Positions 6,024-14,544 of a DNA stretch of 64,000 bases are shown here, piece after piece (the stretch's first letter is position 1; every line of letters begins with the position of its first letter). Source of the stretch: Billgrantia montanilacus (lineage in GTDB: Bacteria > Pseudomonadota > Gammaproteobacteria > Pseudomonadales > Halomonadaceae). Position numbers and translations under genes: made by a program. Under the pieces are notes generated by a model. It did not search any database and was not told the origin of the DNA. It saw only the letters and a program-made list of their open reading frames with translations. The DNA lies in NCBI RefSeq assembly GCF_003336675.1, contig NZ_QPII01000005.1, forward strand, positions 72,776 to 136,775. Reading direction: 5' to 3'.

Positions 6024-8576
6024 TCAATCGGTGTCGTAAAGGGCGCTGCGCTGGCGGGCGGCCATGCGGCGTTCCGCGGCTTGCAGGGCGTGCTGTACGC
6101 GGGCATCGACCATTCTGGCCAGGGCTTGCTCGTCCATGCCTGGCGCGGCGTGGATCTCGATGTTGATGCCGCCTTGAATGACCAGGCCGCCACCGCCGCC
6201 GGCGGCCATGGGCGGCCGGTGATCGATCGCCACGCCACCACCGCCGCCGGACCCGGCAACGGCAACGGCAACGCTGGCGGCGGCGCCCAGGGCGAGCCCG
6301 GCACCGGCCTGCTGCAGGCGGCGGGTGAAGGCGCTGACTTCCTTGAGGGGGCCGCGCTCGCTGCGTTCTAGACCCTGCTCATAGCCCTGCATGGTGTTGT
6401 CGCCCAGCGTGGCAAACACGCGGGAGGGCGAGTTGATGCCCAGGCGGTCGGCGAACCAGCCGCGCACGGCGCTGGCGGTGTCGCCGATCTTGTCGCGCAG
6501 CACACTCCAGCGCTCGTCGATGCCGTTGACCAGGCCTTCCATTAGGTTGCCGCCGAAGCCGGCAAACACGGTCGATGGCGAGTTGATGCCCAGGCGCTCC
6601 TTGAACCAGCCGGTAACGCTGCCGGCCATGTCGCTGATGGTGTCCTTTAGGCTGTCCCACTTGGCGCTGATGCCGCCGAGCAGGCCGTCGACCATGAAGC
6701 CGCCGATTTCGCTGAAGCTGCGCGGGACGTCTACGCCCAGAGTGCTGAGCCCGGCGCTGATGCCACGCCACAACAGGCCCAGCGGTGACCAGTCGATCAG
6801 TACCTGGCTGATGGTGGCAATGCCGCCATCGAAGGCGGCCTTGATGCCGCCCCAGAGGTCACCGAACCAGGCGCCGGCCGCGCCCCATGCGGTTTGGAAG
6901 GTGGCCATAGGCGACCAGGCCACCAGGCCCTTTAGCCAGTCCCACAGCGCGCCGGCGCGCTCCTTGATGCCTTCCCACAGTGCGCGGAACTTGGGCCCGA
7001 TGGTTTCCCAGTTGCGCCACAGGTAGATGGCCCCGGCGGCAATGGCGGTGATGGCACCGATGACCCAGCCCAGCGGGGTTGCCATGAAGGCGAGCGACAG
7101 CGCCTTGATGCCACCGATCAGGCCGGGCAGGGTGCCGGCGAGCATGGCCAGGGCGGCACCGGCCTTGACCAGGCTGATGCCGAACATGACGACGCTGAGA
7201 ATCAATTTACTGGCGAACAGGCCACCGAGCACGATGGCCAGGTTGTCGAAGCCGCCGACCATATCGGCGGCCCGCTTGATGATATCGCCCAGCACGCCGG
7301 CGACGGTGGCGGCGCCCTGGGCGATGTCCTTGAGCACGGGAACCGCGGCCTTGAGGTTTTCGCCGAAGGCGCGGGCGAATTCGCGAACCTTGTCGCTGTT
7401 CTCCTGCATCCAGGCGGACAGCTCGCGCATCAGGTCGGCGACGGCAGGCATCAGCTCGGCGCCGATGGTGTGACGCATGCCGTTCATGCCGAGCTGGGCG
7501 TCGAGCATGGCGTCCTTGAAGTCCTCTGCCCCGCGGGCGGCTTCCTCACTGAGCACACCGCCTGCCAGGTGGGCTTGTCGGGCGTAGTCGGAGAGGCCTT
7601 CGCCGCCGTCCTGCAGCATGTTGAGCAGATCGGCACCACTGTTGCCGAACAGCTGGCTGGCAAAGGCGGCCCGGTTGGTGTGCCCTTCGACCTCGTTGAG
7701 CCGGTCGGCGACCACGCCGAGGGCGCGGTCTGGACTCATGCGGGCGAGATCCTGCGCGGACAGGCCGAGCTCTTCATAGGCTTTCTTGGCGGCACCGCTG
7801 CCTTGGGCGGCGAGGCCGACGCGGCGCGTGAAGCGCTGCATGCTGCCGTCGAGGGTTCCGGTATCGACCCCGGCGCGCTCGGCGGCGTAGCGCAGTTCCT
7901 GCAGCTCGGTGGTGCCGATGCCGATGGCGTCGGCGGTCTTGGCGACATCATCGCCGAGGGTGGCGGTGCTGTTGGCCAGGCCGAAGATGGAGCCGGCGGC
8001 GAGGGTGGCGCCGATGGTGAGGTTGCGGGTGAAGCGCCGGGCTTCGCCGGTCATGTTGCGGAAACGGCCGCTGACGTCGGCCTCACCGAGGCGACGAAGG
8101 GCGGTTTGCTGGCGTTCGAGCCGGCGGTTGGTGATCTCGATCTGTCGGGCAAGGGCGGCATTCTGCTCTTCGAAGCCCTTGGTGCCCCGGGTGCCTGCAG
8201 GCAGCTCGCGGGCGAGCTCGCGGACGCTGTTGCGCTGGGTGCGGTATTCGTTGCTGAGCTTGTCGACTTCACGCTGGGCGTTCTTCTGCTGCTGGGTCAG
8301 CCTTCGGGTGGGGCCGCTGGTGCTCTCCAGCTGGCGGCTGATCTGGCGCAGCTCTTCGCGCTTGTCCATCAGGGCGCGGCGGGTGGCGTGGCTCTGTCGC
8401 GACATGTCGCGGAAGCCCTGCAGGCGCTTCTGCTGGTCGTTGAGGTTGCGCAGTTCGGCGCGGGTTTCACGCATGGCGCGGCCGGCACCCTGGCTGCCGC
8501 TGAGGATCTGCCGTAGCGGCCCGGTGGCCTTGTTTATCGCGCTGAGTGTGACGCTCAGGTTGAGGTCTCTGGCCAT
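6024..8576 (-). CDS. T: P2-like tape measure protein T
   Basis: An 850-residue tail length protein (P2 gpT is about 815). The N-terminal half is coiled-coil-rich, full of Arg/Gln/Glu heptads (residues about 30-170). A hydrophobic central part follows (residues about 430-520), with alternating Trp-rich repeats such as LWRNWETIGPKF. Near residues 640-740 a repeated motif, RLGINSPSxVFA, appears twice, as is common in tape measures of this group. It acts as the ruler inside the tail tube and probably helps DNA delivery. It follows E/E', the chaperones expected to load it. Confidence 0.94.
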   Translation of the reverse strand: MARDLNLSVTLSAINKATGPLRQILSGSQGAGRAMRETRAELRNLNDQQKRLQGFRDMSRQSHATRRALMDKREELRQISRQLESTSGPTRRLTQQQKNAQREVDKLSNEYRTQRNSVRELARELPAGTRGTKGFEEQNAALARQIEITNRRLERQQTALRRLGEADVSGRFRNMTGEARRFTRNLTIGATLAAGSIFGLANSTATLGDDVAKTADAIGIGTTELQELRYAAERAGVDTGTLDGSMQRFTRRVGLAAQGSGAAKKAYEELGLSAQDLARMSPDRALGVVADRLNEVEGHTNRAAFASQLFGNSGADLLNMLQDGGEGLSDYARQAHLAGGVLSEEAARGAEDFKDAMLDAQLGMNGMRHTIGAELMPAVADLMRELSAWMQENSDKVREFARAFGENLKAAVPVLKDIAQGAATVAGVLGDIIKRAADMVGGFDNLAIVLGGLFASKLILSVVMFGISLVKAGAALAMLAGTLPGLIGGIKALSLAFMATPLGWVIGAITAIAAGAIYLWRNWETIGPKFRALWEGIKERAGALWDWLKGLVAWSPMATFQTAWGAAGAWFGDLWGGIKAAFDGGIATISQVLIDWSPLGLLWRGISAGLSTLGVDVPRSFSEIGGFMVDGLLGGISAKWDSLKDTISDMAGSVTGWFKERLGINSPSTVFAGFGGNLMEGLVNGIDERWSVLRDKIGDTASAVRGWFADRLGINSPSRVFATLGDNTMQGYEQGLERSERGPLKEVSAFTRRLQQAGAGLALGAAASVAVAVAGSGGGGGVAIDHRPPMAAGGGGGLVIQGGINIEIHAAPGMDEQALARMVDARVQHALQAAERRMAARQRSALYDTD

Positions 8577-8588
8577 CGGGCGGGCTTC

Positions 8589-8771
8589 CTATCGCTTGGG
8601 CTTGGCTTCGTGCCGCTGGCGGGCGCGTTCGCGCCAGTCCATCAGTTCATCGAGTGGCATGGGGTCCATGTCGCTGGGCCCCCAGTGGAACACCATGGCG
8701 ATATCCGCCATGGCGTCATCGACGTAGGCGGGCAGCGCTAGTCGTCGGTCTGTTCCGCCCGCTTGCCCAGC
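8589..8771 (-). CDS. E': E' extension, made by -1 frameshift from gene E
   Basis: In the -1 frame relative to E, the minus strand stays open from the slippery site to the stop at 8589 and encodes the P2 E'-type C-terminus, including MVFHWGPSDMDPM and ELMDWRERARQRH. The shift occurs at T-TTT-TTG (plus-strand CAAAAAA, 8771-8777), the same heptamer type used in P2. The fused E+E' protein would be about 164 residues. As in other tailed phages, the two products are probably tail assembly chaperones for the tape measure. A separate start at 8711 (40 residues) is possible but less likely. Confidence 0.85.
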   Translation of the reverse strand, partial: AGQAGGTDRRLALPAYVDDAMADIAMVFHWGPSDMDPMPLDELMDWRERARQRHEAKPKR

Positions 8772-9082
8772 AAAAAACGGCTCACCTTGCTGCCCAGCTG
8801 CACCAGGTCGGCGGGGTCGAGCTTGCGCAACTCTGCCTCGGTCAGTGCCGGCTCGGTGATGCGTGGCAACACCTTCTGCAGGCTCTGGGTATCCATGCTG
8901 AGCAGATCGACCAGGGCCACGCCGCGCAGGGCGCCAGACAGCGGCTTGCGGACGGTCACTTCGGTAACGGCCTTGCTGCCGCGCTGGATGGGCGTGTCGA
9001 GCGTGACGGTTTCGGTGGGGATGGCGGGCAGTTCGGCGGCCGGGGCTTCGACCTGCTCGGCGGCTTGGGCTTTCTCGGACAT
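8738..9082 (-). CDS. E: P2-like tail assembly chaperone E
   Basis: A 114-residue homologue of P2 gpE (family length about 90-110). The N-terminus is acidic and proline-rich; the conserved middle is VTVRKPLSGALRGVALVDLL, and the C-terminus is the LDPADLVQLGSKVSRFLLG helix region. The slippery heptamer lies at the SRFLLG codons, ten codons before the stop. That is where ribosomes would shift to make E+E'. A GGAG-type ribosome site precedes the ATG. The position between FII and T is as in P2. Confidence 0.92.
   Translation of the reverse strand: MSEKAQAAEQVEAPAAELPAIPTETVTLDTPIQRGSKAVTEVTVRKPLSGALRGVALVDLLSMDTQSLQKVLPRITEPALTEAELRKLDPADLVQLGSKVSRFLLGKRAEQTDD
8771..8777 (-). promoter_or_regulatory. 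Programmed -1 ribosomal frameshift site (T TTT TTG)
   Basis: On the coding (minus) strand the E-frame codons read CGT TTT TTG CTG, giving the heptamer T-TTT-TTG. A -1 slip joins E to the E' frame, which is open for 60 more codons with recognisable E' sequence. The location and heptamer match the frameshift described for P2 gene E. Confidence 0.88.
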
Positions 9083-9138
9083 GGTTCTCTCCTGGGGAAA
9101 TCAGGCCGCCGGGGCGGCCGGGTAGCTGGCTGGTTGGG

Positions 9139-9645
9139 TTACAGGCCGAGGGCCTGGCGGCGCTGGGCGTAGCGGTCTTCACCGCGCACGCGGAAGACGA
9201 AGCCGGGCACGTCGCGTTCGATGATTTCCTGGCCGTCGACGCTGAGCTTGAAATAGCTGAGCGTGGTGGTGACGCTGATCTGGTTGTTGTCGCCCTTGCT
9301 GGCGTCGCCCAGGGCAATGGTCTTGTGGCGGCCGCGCATGACGATCTCCACCGGCACCACTTCGCCGGTTTCGTCGCTTTCATAGCTGCCGGTCATGCGC
9401 AGGAGGGCGGCGTCGTGGATCGGTGAGCCGAAGGTGTCGAAGATCTCGACGATCATGCCGCCGGCGGTCCATTCGAACTCTTGCAGGGCGCCGCCCTGGT
9501 CCACTTCGATGGGGCCATCCATGCCGCCGCCTTCGTACTCGACCATGCGGCGGGCCATTTCCGGCAGGGTCAGTTCTGGGATCATGCCCTGCCAGTTGTT
9601 GCCGTCGCCGAACAGGTTGAAGTCTTTGAGGATCTTGGGAAGCAT
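9139..9645 (-). CDS. FII: P2-like major tail tube protein FII
   Basis: A 168-residue tail tube protein (P2 FII is 172). It starts MLPKILKDFNLFGDGNNWQG and ends with the YFKLSVDGQEIIERD and GEDRYAQRRQALGL stretches typical of the family. It stacks as hexameric rings to form the inner tube that the sheath contracts around. It lies between FI and E, as in P2, with a short gap to each. Confidence 0.95.
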   Translation of the reverse strand: MLPKILKDFNLFGDGNNWQGMIPELTLPEMARRMVEYEGGGMDGPIEVDQGGALQEFEWTAGGMIVEIFDTFGSPIHDAALLRMTGSYESDETGEVVPVEIVMRGRHKTIALGDASKGDNNQISVTTTLSYFKLSVDGQEIIERDVPGFVFRVRGEDRYAQRRQALGL

Positions 9646-9684
9646 CTCTATCTCCTAATCAGGTTCCCGAAGCCGAACCGGCTA

Positions 9685-10860
9685 TCAGGCGGCGGCGACG
9701 CGGTCGGCGAAGTCGACGAGGTAACGGTCGGTGATGCGCTGTTGGAAGTTGAGGTTCTCCAGGGGCGGCACCGGGGTGTAGTCGTAGTCGATGTAGAGCT
9801 TGCCGCTCTTCAGGACCTCTTCACTGTTCATCTCGGGATCGAACCAGGCGGACCCGCCGAGCAGCCGGCCCTGCCGGATCCACTCGCGGAACTTGGCGTT
9901 CACGCCTTCGATCAGGTCTTTCACCAAGGTCGGGTGCATGGGCATGTCGATGGCCCAGAGGTGGGCCTCGGCCATGGTGTCGGCGATGATCTGGGCGGTG
10001 CGGGTGTAGTTCTCGAAGGCGAACAGCGGGTCTTCGCTGCAGGTGCGCGAGCCCCAGAAGCGGAAGCCGCTCTTGTTGATCAGCGTGGTGACGTCGGCGG
10101 CGTTGAGGTATCCGGCGTCGGTGTCGGGGTCCTGCAGATCCCAGAACACGTCTTTGCTGATGCCGGACACGGCGTTGACCGGCTGGTTGGATAGGGTCTT
10201 GTGCCAACCGAATTCGCTATCCAGCCGAGCGCGATGGCCCAGGGCCTTGGCCACGGCGGAGAGGTCGCGGGTTTCCTCGGCGACGACGTCGAAGTTGGTC
10301 CAGTCGGGCCAGATGACCATCACCTCGCGGGCTCCGAAATTCTCCCGGTACATCGCGGCCTCTTCCTTGGTCGCGCAGCCGAAGGCGCTGGCGTAGACGA
10401 AGGCGCGGAGCTTCTTGGCGATGGCGATCAGCTCGGCGGTGGCGTCTTCGGTGTCGAGGTCCGGCACGCCGAGGATGCGCGGCTTGACGCCGAATTTCTG
10501 TTCAGCAGTGAGCAGCGCCTGCATGCCGGTTTTCTTGCCGGTTTCGGCATCGACACCGCCGATGATGTTGGCGGTGGTTTCGGCGTCGTCGAGGCCTTCC
10601 TCGACGCGTATGACCACGGTCATGGCGCGGGTCTCGGCGACGATGGCGCGTAGCGCACGGCCCAGGGTGCCGGTTGCGCCGGCATCGCCGATGGCGCTGT
10701 ACAGATCGGTGATGAGTACCGGGGTGTTCAGCGGGAAGCGGGTTTCGTCGGCCTCGGGACCGGTGGCCACCAGGCCGATTACGGCGCTGCTGACGGTGCG
10801 AATGGGGCGGGTGCCTTCGTTGATCTCGCTAACTCGGGCGCCGTGGTGATAATCGGGCAT
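9685..10860 (-). CDS. FI: P2-like tail sheath protein FI
   Basis: A 391-residue contractile tail sheath protein (P2 FI is 396). The start at 10860 is chosen because MPDYHHGARVSEINEGTR matches the P2 start and a TGGAG ribosome site precedes it. Conserved blocks include GVKPRILGVPDLDT, FRFWGSRTCSEDPLFAFENYTRTAQ and LYIDYDYTPVPPLENL. It heads the FI-FII-E-T-U-D operon. An activator-like element lies about 98 bases upstream (10946-10970). Confidence 0.96.
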   Translation of the reverse strand: MPDYHHGARVSEINEGTRPIRTVSSAVIGLVATGPEADETRFPLNTPVLITDLYSAIGDAGATGTLGRALRAIVAETRAMTVVIRVEEGLDDAETTANIIGGVDAETGKKTGMQALLTAEQKFGVKPRILGVPDLDTEDATAELIAIAKKLRAFVYASAFGCATKEEAAMYRENFGAREVMVIWPDWTNFDVVAEETRDLSAVAKALGHRARLDSEFGWHKTLSNQPVNAVSGISKDVFWDLQDPDTDAGYLNAADVTTLINKSGFRFWGSRTCSEDPLFAFENYTRTAQIIADTMAEAHLWAIDMPMHPTLVKDLIEGVNAKFREWIRQGRLLGGSAWFDPEMNSEEVLKSGKLYIDYDYTPVPPLENLNFQQRITDRYLVDFADRVAAA

Positions 10861-10945
10861 GGTGGTGCTCCAGGCGGTGATGGGCGGCAAAGCAGATGCA
10901 ATGCCGCCATGCTTGCCTGTGCAGGCGTGAAGCTCTAGCGGTTGG

Positions 10946-10970
10946 GGTTGTGGATGGTGAGACTACAACC
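10946..10970 (-). promoter_or_regulatory. Late-operon activator site (FI operon)
   Basis: Inverted repeat GGTTGT-N13-ACAACC, one of three such sites in the window, each at the head of a late operon. P2 late promoters carry a comparable TGT/ACA dyad bound by Ogr and centred near -55. The spacer here is 13 instead of the 12 I recall for P2. About 70 bp around this site closely matches the region upstream of V, including a shared GGCAAGCATGGCGGCAT on the coding strand. Confidence 0.7.
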
Positions 10971-11026
10971 CTGGTTGGTATGGAGTGCCTTTACTTCAAG
11001 AAGCAATGAAATCCTGGTGCAGGTTC

Positions 11027-11396
11027 ATGGTCCTCAAGCTGCATAAGCAAGCCACTATCAGGTCAAAGATACGTGCCGAGATCAGACAGCACTTCCAATC
11101 ATTGATAGCGAGCTGACCTGTCAGTATGGTGTGTCAGACTCGACCATTCGCCGTTGTCGCAATCGCGAAGATGCTCATGATCGACACCACACCCGGCACA
11201 ACATGCTGGCTAAGCTCACCCTCGAGCAGCGTCCTACCTCCCACGAAATCGGCGCCTTGGGATCATGGCTTTACAAGCAGGCTGGCTATGACAACGAAAC
11301 CTACATCCAGCCCCTCTGGCCCACACCGACGAGAAGATGACCGAGCACTATCAGAAGGAACACCGACGTGATGGGTGCGAGTTGAGGCGTGTCTGA
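11027..11396 (+). pseudogene. Decayed IS481-like transposase fused to an integrase C-terminal remnant
   Basis: From 11027, MVLKLHKQATIRSKIRAEIR matches the start of IS481-type transposases. After a frame change near 11085 the next frame continues with CQYGVSDSTIRRCRNRED and a HTRHN segment, the helix-turn-helix region of the same family. At about 11230 the same frame switches to the C-terminal end of a tyrosine recombinase (SHEIGALGSWLYKQAGYDN). After a one-base loss at about 11316 it reads LAHTDEKMTEHYQK to the stop at 11396. The HEIG has lost the arginine of the HxxR motif; the tyrosine of TEHY remains. It is non-functional debris beside the acyltransferase cargo gene. Confidence 0.7.
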
Positions 11397-11625
11397 AACT
11401 GAAATAGGTTCTGCCTGTATAGGCTGGCAGCTAGGACAACCCGAGGTGTTGTCTGGTCTTGGAAGCTCGTTTTTCTGATTGGGGTTAGAAGGCAGATTTC
11501 ATCTGGGCCAGCAGTTAAGCGTACCCAATGAAATGGCCTGACATATGACAGCAGCCTGCTAAAATTCCCATGCAGTCGACTCAACCCTCGCAAAACTGAG
11601 GCCGTCAACACACGGCAGCACCCTA

Positions 11626-13638
11626 TCAGCGGGCTTTTACAAGCACGTCATTCGCGAGAGAAGAACGCGCGCCGATCAGTGCGCCACCATCATAAGTAAG
11701 GTGACTATAATCACGATAAAGGATGGTCCCATCTATCTGAGTTTTGCACACGCCGTCGTCGCAAAGAAATTCGAATACATCCAGTAGTTCGATGTCTGCC
11801 AACTCGGCAGCCTCGGCCATCATGTCGAGCGTAGCGCCCCTGTATCTACGATTGGCATCCACTGTTATCGTGCAGTCGGATTGCGGGCCGAGGATAATTT
11901 TCCCCCGCGCTCGACGTTCTAAACAGGCGCCAATATTGGAGCCGTCAGCGGGCGGCGGTGCGATAAATACAACCTTCTTGCCGGAGTTGTGCAATTCTAT
12001 AGCCAGCGATGCAAGCGCATTCGTCACGATATCGGTGGAAACTTCTTGATTTTCATACTCGCCTTCCGCTGTCTGCGTTAGAAGTCGATTGGATTTGCTT
12101 AGAGGAGTTTGCATTCTACCAGCTATAACAACGGTCTCTATATCTTCGCTTGCCTTCGCGTAAGCGAGGACATTCGAGTTAAAGCTCATACAGGCTTTCG
12201 CATAGTCGAGGTTATAGGGACTGTTTGTAGCCTTCCCGAAGCGGGCAACACGATGAAGCGGGTCACACGCTCCCATCGTGATCTGTTGCATGCCATGTTC
12301 CCGAAGTGGCCCCATAAGTGCCGAAGTCCACGCCATGGCGTACGAGTCACCCCACACCAGAACCCTCGGATGATCGGTAGTTTTACAACTGTCCTTGATG
12401 GTGAATGGCTCGTCGGTCTTCAGCGAGCACTCAAACGCAAGACCATAGTTGGTCCGGCGGACGTGCTGGTAGTCTGTGCCCGTGGCGGTAACAGCTGCAA
12501 TTGCTGAAGGAAAAACAGCAATAGCCGCTGAGCACGCTACCGACCCTACAACGAATCTGCGTCGTTTCGCCGAATTGGACTTGCGGAACGGTTCTTCAAC
12601 GAAGCGGTAGAGAATAATGCTGAGAACAATCGACAATGCAACCACGGCCCAAATTACAGTCTGTGGCGGTTCTTCCAAATAAGCAGCACGAGTGAAAACC
12701 AATACTGGCCAATGAACCAGGTACAGTGAATACGAAATGTCGCCGACGCGAGCTATCGCCCTTAAGGGAAGGCTGCTTTCCCAGGCCGAATTGTTGTGGC
12801 TGAGAATAATAATTAGCGTCGCTCCGCAGACAAGCAATGCATCTAGGCCGGGATGAGGCAGGCCTGTTGGAAAAAACGGAATTCCGATCAGCAAAGCAAC
12901 CGCGATAATGCGGGTAACGAACAACCAACGGTTGCCACTGAGTTGTAAATGGACGATAGCCGCCAGTGAACCTAGCCCGAGTTCCCACAAGCGAGTAAGC
13001 GGTAGATAGAAGGCTGCATCGGGATATTTTGGTGCAAGGTAAACACTCAATGCGAAGCTGGCAACCACGATTGTCGCCACAACAAAGAACCACAACTTTC
13101 TCGGTACAATGAACAACAAGAGCGGCATCACAAAGTAGTATTGTTCTTCGACGGCCAGAGACCAGAAATGTAGAAGTGGCTTGGTCTCTGCTGCCGCTTC
13201 GAAGTAGCCAGTTTGGTTCCAGACAACGAAGTTGGCGACAAATAGCAATGACCCAATCACCTGTTCTCTCAGGTCATTTAGCGCGATTTCTGTGAGGACA
13301 AATGGTGCACAGATCACGATAAACGCGATAACAACAAATGCTGCAGGTAGCAAGCGCTTCGCCCGCCGGAAGTAGAAATTCAAGAAACTGAAGCTCTCGG
13401 TTTTAATCCCATCCCGAATAATGCCGGTTATCAAGAACCCAGAGATGACGAAGAAGATATCTACGCCAAGGTAGCCTGCGAAATCCATTCCGACCAGTTT
13501 TGCGTGATAAAACAAGACCAACAGGACAGCAAAACCTCGCAGTGCCTGAATATCCGTCCTCAATTTTGATTTTGGGGCGCCTGCAGGGCTGATATCAGTA
13601 GACACAGTTTTCCTCTTCGTACAATCTTTTTTGATCAA
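11626..13638 (-). CDS. Acyltransferase-3/SGNH transmembrane acyltransferase (OafA-like)
   Basis: A 670-residue protein with an N-terminal acyltransferase-3 domain of about ten membrane helices (residues about 28-380). It carries the ALRGFAVLLVLFYHA signature with Arg34 and His45, LGVDIFFVISGFLITG and HFWSLAVEEQYY. A periplasmic SGNH domain follows, with VLVWGDSYA (nucleophile Ser) and a YSHLTYDGG block carrying the catalytic His. Such fusions O-acetylate lipopolysaccharide or other surface sugars, and phage-borne ones change serotype and block superinfection. It occupies the gap between H and FI where P2 carries fun(Z). Its base composition is less GC-rich than the tail genes around it, so it is probably lysogenic-conversion cargo. 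Confidence 0.88.
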   Translation of the reverse strand: MIKKDCTKRKTVSTDISPAGAPKSKLRTDIQALRGFAVLLVLFYHAKLVGMDFAGYLGVDIFFVISGFLITGIIRDGIKTESFSFLNFYFRRAKRLLPAAFVVIAFIVICAPFVLTEIALNDLREQVIGSLLFVANFVVWNQTGYFEAAAETKPLLHFWSLAVEEQYYFVMPLLLFIVPRKLWFFVVATIVVASFALSVYLAPKYPDAAFYLPLTRLWELGLGSLAAIVHLQLSGNRWLFVTRIIAVALLIGIPFFPTGLPHPGLDALLVCGATLIIILSHNNSAWESSLPLRAIARVGDISYSLYLVHWPVLVFTRAAYLEEPPQTVIWAVVALSIVLSIILYRFVEEPFRKSNSAKRRRFVVGSVACSAAIAVFPSAIAAVTATGTDYQHVRRTNYGLAFECSLKTDEPFTIKDSCKTTDHPRVLVWGDSYAMAWTSALMGPLREHGMQQITMGACDPLHRVARFGKATNSPYNLDYAKACMSFNSNVLAYAKASEDIETVVIAGRMQTPLSKSNRLLTQTAEGEYENQEVSTDIVTNALASLAIELHNSGKKVVFIAPPPADGSNIGACLERRARGKIILGPQSDCTITVDANRRYRGATLDMMAEAAELADIELLDVFEFLCDDGVCKTQIDGTILYRDYSHLTYDGGALIGARSSLANDVLVKAR

Positions 13639-13868
13639 TTACATACGGAATCAAAATGACGAATTTCCGCGACCGGCATGCCATAGGTAGAATTCGCCGG
13701 GCGCGAGAATGGCATGGATAGTTACTTTTTTCAACTCTCTTTCGGTTTGGTGCACCCCGTAGTTACCTGGCGCGCGTGAGCTTTTCGATACTTGGATTAC
13801 TCGCGAGGCATGACAGGAGTAGCCCGCCGCATTATGGGCTATCCCTTCGTCGAGCACTACACCGCACG

Positions 13869-14534
13869 CTACCACACCACGCCCTCAATCCCCTCGCGAT
13901 CTTCGGCCTCTAGCGCTGCATCGATGGCATCCTTCCGGTCCCAGCTGCGCTGATAGATCGATTTGATGTACGTCGAGGCCTCATTGGTCAGATCGATAGC
14001 CTGCTGGGGCGTCAGGGTGCGCTTTACGTTGGAGAGCCCGCGGAACTCGAGCACCGCTTCAACGACGCCCTCGGCGTCCAGCTGTCGCGCCTCGATGGCG
14101 ATGCCGAGAAGATTGGTCTTATCCTGGGGTCGGGTCTGCACCACGTCAGGCTCGCCAGCGATGTCTAAAGGCAGTCCCTCGGCGAAGGCATGATCACGGG
14201 CGGCATCGATCTCGCGGCACTTGCGGGCTGCGAGTCCTGAGAGGGGTTCAGGAGGCACTTCGGCCAATGCGTCGGCCGGAGGCTCGGTGCCGAGCTCGCT
14301 GATTTCGTGCCGCTCACCGTCTTCACTCCAGTACACATGGCCGCGCCAGTCCGGCACTAGCTCCCATCCTTCTCCATTCCAGCTGGCAGCCTCATGCTCG
14401 CTAGTTTCAGGCGGCTCAATGCTGGTTGCTCCGGCAGGCACTCGGGGCGTTTGACGCATAGGATCGCGGGGTGCTTCGCGACCAGCGGGGTCGATTGCAG
14501 TTCGGTCGGTGGGGTGAATGTCCCAGATGCGCAT
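13869..14534 (-). CDS. Tail-fibre-associated protein with DUF4376-like C-terminus
   Basis: A 221-residue protein directly after the tail fibre gene. The N-terminal half is proline- and tryptophan-rich and low in structure. The C-terminal part (residues about 105-215: CREIDAARDHAFAEGLPL, then TLTPQQAIDLTNEASTYI) resembles DUF4376 domains found in tail-fibre accessory or assembly proteins. It occupies the position of P2 gpG, the fibre assembly chaperone, but I see no clear gpG similarity. A role in fibre assembly is inferred from position. Confidence 0.7.
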   Translation of the reverse strand: MRIWDIHPTDRTAIDPAGREAPRDPMRQTPRVPAGATSIEPPETSEHEAASWNGEGWELVPDWRGHVYWSEDGERHEISELGTEPPADALAEVPPEPLSGLAARKCREIDAARDHAFAEGLPLDIAGEPDVVQTRPQDKTNLLGIAIEARQLDAEGVVEAVLEFRGLSNVKRTLTPQQAIDLTNEASTYIKSIYQRSWDRKDAIDAALEAEDREGIEGVVW

Positions 14535-14544
14535 AGCGGACTCC

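Noticed and set aside
7470..8516. 348-codon plus-strand ORF over the tape measure gene
   Set aside because: Antisense shadow with low-complexity Gly/Ala/Val sequence; the minus-strand product is a clear tape measure.
13651..13875. 74-residue minus-strand ORF between the acyltransferase and the DUF4376 gene
   Set aside because: No ribosome site, no family features, and a composition like random sequence.
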